In this document: in pieces, positions 6,731 to 7,999 of the stretch
How positions within the stretch are numbered: position 1 is the stretch's first letter
Layout of the letters: each line of letters starts with the position of its first letter
From: an uncultured Porphyromonadaceae bacterium
GTDB lineage: Bacteria > Bacteroidota > Bacteroidia > Bacteroidales > Muribaculaceae
NCBI GenBank assembly: GCA_900555915.1
Contig: USNC01000058.1
Coordinates: 1-7,999, forward strand
DNA: 7,999 bases
Direction of reading: 5' to 3'
The notes under the pieces: model-generated
What the model saw: the letters and a program-made list of their open reading frames with translations, nothing else
The model's database searches: none
Told to the model about the DNA's origin: nothing
Translations under genes and position numbers: made by a program

Positions 6731-6775
6731 AAGTCCGGTTCCCTTCTCGTGGGGGAACCGGACTTACTGTTTCTT
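6731..6775. terminator. Bidirectional terminator between convergent units
   Basis: AAGTCCGGTTCCC (6731-6743) pairs perfectly over 13 bp with 6753-6765 around a 9-base loop. On the minus strand it is followed by a clean TTTTT and serves the transporter gene ending at 6819. On the plus strand the tail ACTGTTTCTTTTCT is T-rich but interrupted and serves the small gene ending at 6705. Confidence 0.9.
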
Positions 6776-6785
6776 TTCTGCTTGA

Positions 6786-6822
6786 TCACGCGTCGTGCTT
6801 AGTCACGCGTCGCATGGCTTAG
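6786..6822. repeat. Short imperfect tandem repeat over the transporter's stop
   Basis: TCACGCGTCG occurs at 6786-6795 and 6803-6812, each followed by a short spacer (TG or CATGG) and CTTAG. The second copy covers the stop codon of the minus-strand transporter gene (6819-6821). It looks like a local duplication of the gene's 3' end that left a second CTTAG outside the reading frame. Confidence 0.55.
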
Positions 6823-7784
6823 AAAGCGTGGATTGCCATGTCTGTGAGCCATATCCAGAGCGGACAGAAGCCGATGAAGAGGATCACAGATAAGGTCAGA
6901 GAGGATGTGCCTGTAGCAACGTATGTGTTGTATTCGTCGGCGATGATGATACCCGAGAATGCCGGAGGAAGGGCCGCTGCCACCACGAGCATCTTGAGGT
7001 TAAGCGCGTCCATATGGCATACAAGTCCTAAGATCAGGATGGCCGCCGGCATGACTATCATCTTCATTATTGAGCCGAGCACCGCCTGCCAGTTGAGCTG
7101 GAACTTGATCGCGCTGAGTGTGATGCCGGCCGAGAAGACAGCCATTGAAGCGTTGGCTTTGGCGATGAGGTTGAATGAAGGGCTTGCCCAGTCAGGCCAT
7201 GGAATTCCGACGAGCACCCAGACCACTGCCAGAATAGGAGCCCAGGCCACCGGCTGGGCCAGTGCGTGGAGCACCGGTTTCCAGGCGCTTTCTTTCTTAC
7301 CGGTAGGATTCTGTTTTTCCAGAGAGGCGTTCATCAGCGAGAGACCTACCGGAATACCTACCGCGTTGACCACAATGCCGACGATTGCCACGACAAGAGC
7401 CACTGCCGGAGTGGTGCCGAATATAGGTTCCAGCACCGCGAATCCGAGGAATCCGATTGTAGGCGATCCGCTGATCAGTGCCGACACGGCTGCGTCAGCC
7501 CCGGTGTTCTTCTTGAAGCAGAATTTGAATACGAAATACACCAGCATGAAGCATGCCATGATTCCCACAAGCGACACAAGTGTAAGTTTAAGATCCTTGG
7601 CAAGGTCTTCGCGCGTGGCCTGTGCTATTGATACGAACAGCGCGGCCGGAAGGGCGTAATCGAGCACCACCTTGTTGAATTTCTTGGCGTCGTCTCCCGA
7701 GAAGGCTCCTTTTTTGCCCGAGATATATCCTGCGAGCATCACTACGATAATTGGAACTATCGCATACAGTATTATATGTTCCAT
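6819..7784 (-). CDS. AEC-family (auxin efflux carrier-like) transporter
   Basis: This 321-aa, very hydrophobic protein has about ten membrane segments, roughly at residues 5-23, 40-57, 67-88, 98-120, 125-148, 178-195, 205-225, 233-256, 264-283 and 293-316. The two halves are joined by a polar loop near 152-168 (EKQNPTGKKES). LDYALPAALF (41-50) in the second helix and AALPPAFSGIIIADEYN (270-286) in the second half match the conserved helix-break motifs of the AEC family (Pfam Mem_trans), and the length is typical. Bacterial members export or take up small organic acids such as malate or malonate, or amino acids. The substrate here cannot be read from the sequence, and no metabolic gene next to it helps. 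The start ATG (7782-7784) follows an AT-rich leader with no Shine-Dalgarno. I see only a poor -7 match (TAAACTTC) upstream, so the promoter is uncertain. Confidence 0.88.
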   Translation of the reverse strand: MEHIILYAIVPIIVVMLAGYISGKKGAFSGDDAKKFNKVVLDYALPAALFVSIAQATREDLAKDLKLTLVSLVGIMACFMLVYFVFKFCFKKNTGADAAVSALISGSPTIGFLGFAVLEPIFGTTPAVALVVAIVGIVVNAVGIPVGLSLMNASLEKQNPTGKKESAWKPVLHALAQPVAWAPILAVVWVLVGIPWPDWASPSFNLIAKANASMAVFSAGITLSAIKFQLNWQAVLGSIMKMIVMPAAILILGLVCHMDALNLKMLVVAAALPPAFSGIIIADEYNTYVATGTSSLTLSVILFIGFCPLWIWLTDMAIHAF

Positions 7785-7823
7785 AATTCGAAGTTTATAT
7801 AATTAGTAATAGGTTGATATGTA

Positions 7824-7883
7824 AAAACGGGACTCCGGACTTCAAAGCTTTTAAAGCCATCGAAGTCCTTAAAGCCCCGTTTT
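7824..7883 (-). terminator. Terminator between the partial gene and the transporter gene
   Basis: AAAACGGG (7824-7831) pairs with CCCGTTTT (7876-7883), and inside it GGACTTC (7837-7843) pairs with GAAGTCC (7862-7868), with an asymmetric internal loop and an 18-base apical loop. Read on the minus strand the structure ends in CCCGTTTTT, a good intrinsic terminator, 28 bases after the stop of the partial gene. It may also work in the opposite direction. Confidence 0.75.
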
Positions 7884-7911
7884 ATAAGATGGTCCTTTCG
7901 ATATTTGGTCG

Positions 7912-7950
7912 TCAGACTGTGTAGTCGATAAGTGGTGCGGGGTTGAGATA
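7912..7950 (-). CDS. Probable 3' end of an unidentified minus-strand gene
   Basis: Reading leftward from the adapter junction, 12 codons (YLNPAPLIDYTV) run in frame to a TGA at 7912-7914. A strong minus-strand terminator follows 28 bases later and the next gene has the same direction, so a gene end here is likely. Twelve codons alone prove little, and the fragment is too short to identify. The rest is missing because the contig runs into adapter sequence. Confidence 0.45.
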   Translation of the reverse strand, partial: YLNPAPLIDYTV

Positions 7951-7999
7951 CTGTCTCTTATACACATCTCCGAGCCCACGAGACACTGAGCGATCTCGT
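7951..7999. other. Nextera/Tn5 sequencing adapter (artefact)
   Basis: CTGTCTCTTATACACATCT (7951-7969) is the 19-bp Tn5 mosaic end used in Nextera libraries. It continues with CCGAGCCCACGAGAC (7970-7984), the i7-side adapter, then an 8-base index ACTGAGCG (7985-7992; I recall this as Nextera XT N724) and ATCTCGT (7993-7999), the start of the P7 region. This is untrimmed read-through adapter at the end of a contig, not genomic sequence and not a natural transposon. Confidence 0.98.

Noticed and set aside
6838..7659. Long plus-strand ORF (273 codons) opposite the AEC transporter
   Set aside because: It is antisense to a clear ten-helix transporter. Its translation is low-complexity and rich in Ser, Thr and Ala with no recognisable domain, as expected for a shadow frame in GC-rich coding DNA.
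7951..7969. Tn5/IS50 transposon end
   Set aside because: The 19-bp mosaic end is an engineered sequence, and the adapter and index follow it directly, so it comes from library preparation and not from an insertion in the genome.

Overview
The window looks like chromosomal DNA from a gut-type Bacteroidales bacterium, probably of the Muribaculaceae or a related family. Three things point there. The gene content (LysM/periplasmic-binding fusion, PorT-type outer-membrane barrel, GSCFA protein, K+-dependent membrane pyrophosphatase) is typical of the group. Clear Shine-Dalgarno sequences are absent before the starts. Two good matches to the Bacteroidetes -7 promoter box TAnnTTTG are present. The family-level placement is inference.

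Layout. Positions 1-327 are AT-rich and non-coding, with a terminator-like hairpin (64-90) and a -7 box (246-253). Then come a secreted LysM-repeat protein (328-2298) and a PorT-family beta-barrel (2295-2981), overlapping by four bases and almost certainly one operon. Between the barrel and the GSCFA gene (3132-4007) lies a perfect 19-bp inverted repeat around a 78-bp centre, which also holds a 33-codon ORF. After GSCFA come a terminator, a good promoter, a second inverted repeat with related arms, and the ion-pumping pyrophosphatase hppA (4251-6494). A third, compact palindrome precedes a 49-codon gene (6556-6705). A 13-bp bidirectional terminator (6731-6765) separates this plus-strand block from a minus-strand AEC-family transporter (6819-7784). 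Upstream of the transporter are a second strong terminator and what looks like the last 12 codons of another minus-strand gene. The final 49 bases (7951-7999) are not biological: they are Nextera/Tn5 library adapter with an index.

How the genes fit together. The first two genes form an envelope pair: a secreted protein with peptidoglycan-binding repeats and a small-molecule-binding-like C-terminus, beside an outer-membrane barrel. HppA couples pyrophosphate hydrolysis to cation export at the inner membrane. GSCFA and the 49-aa protein have no assigned role. The most unusual non-coding signal is the series of three inverted repeats sharing a GTTGT(C/T)TA core, each ending 23-34 bases before the start codon of the next plus-strand gene. 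No CRISPR array, tRNA, rRNA, insertion sequence, prophage or defence system was seen.
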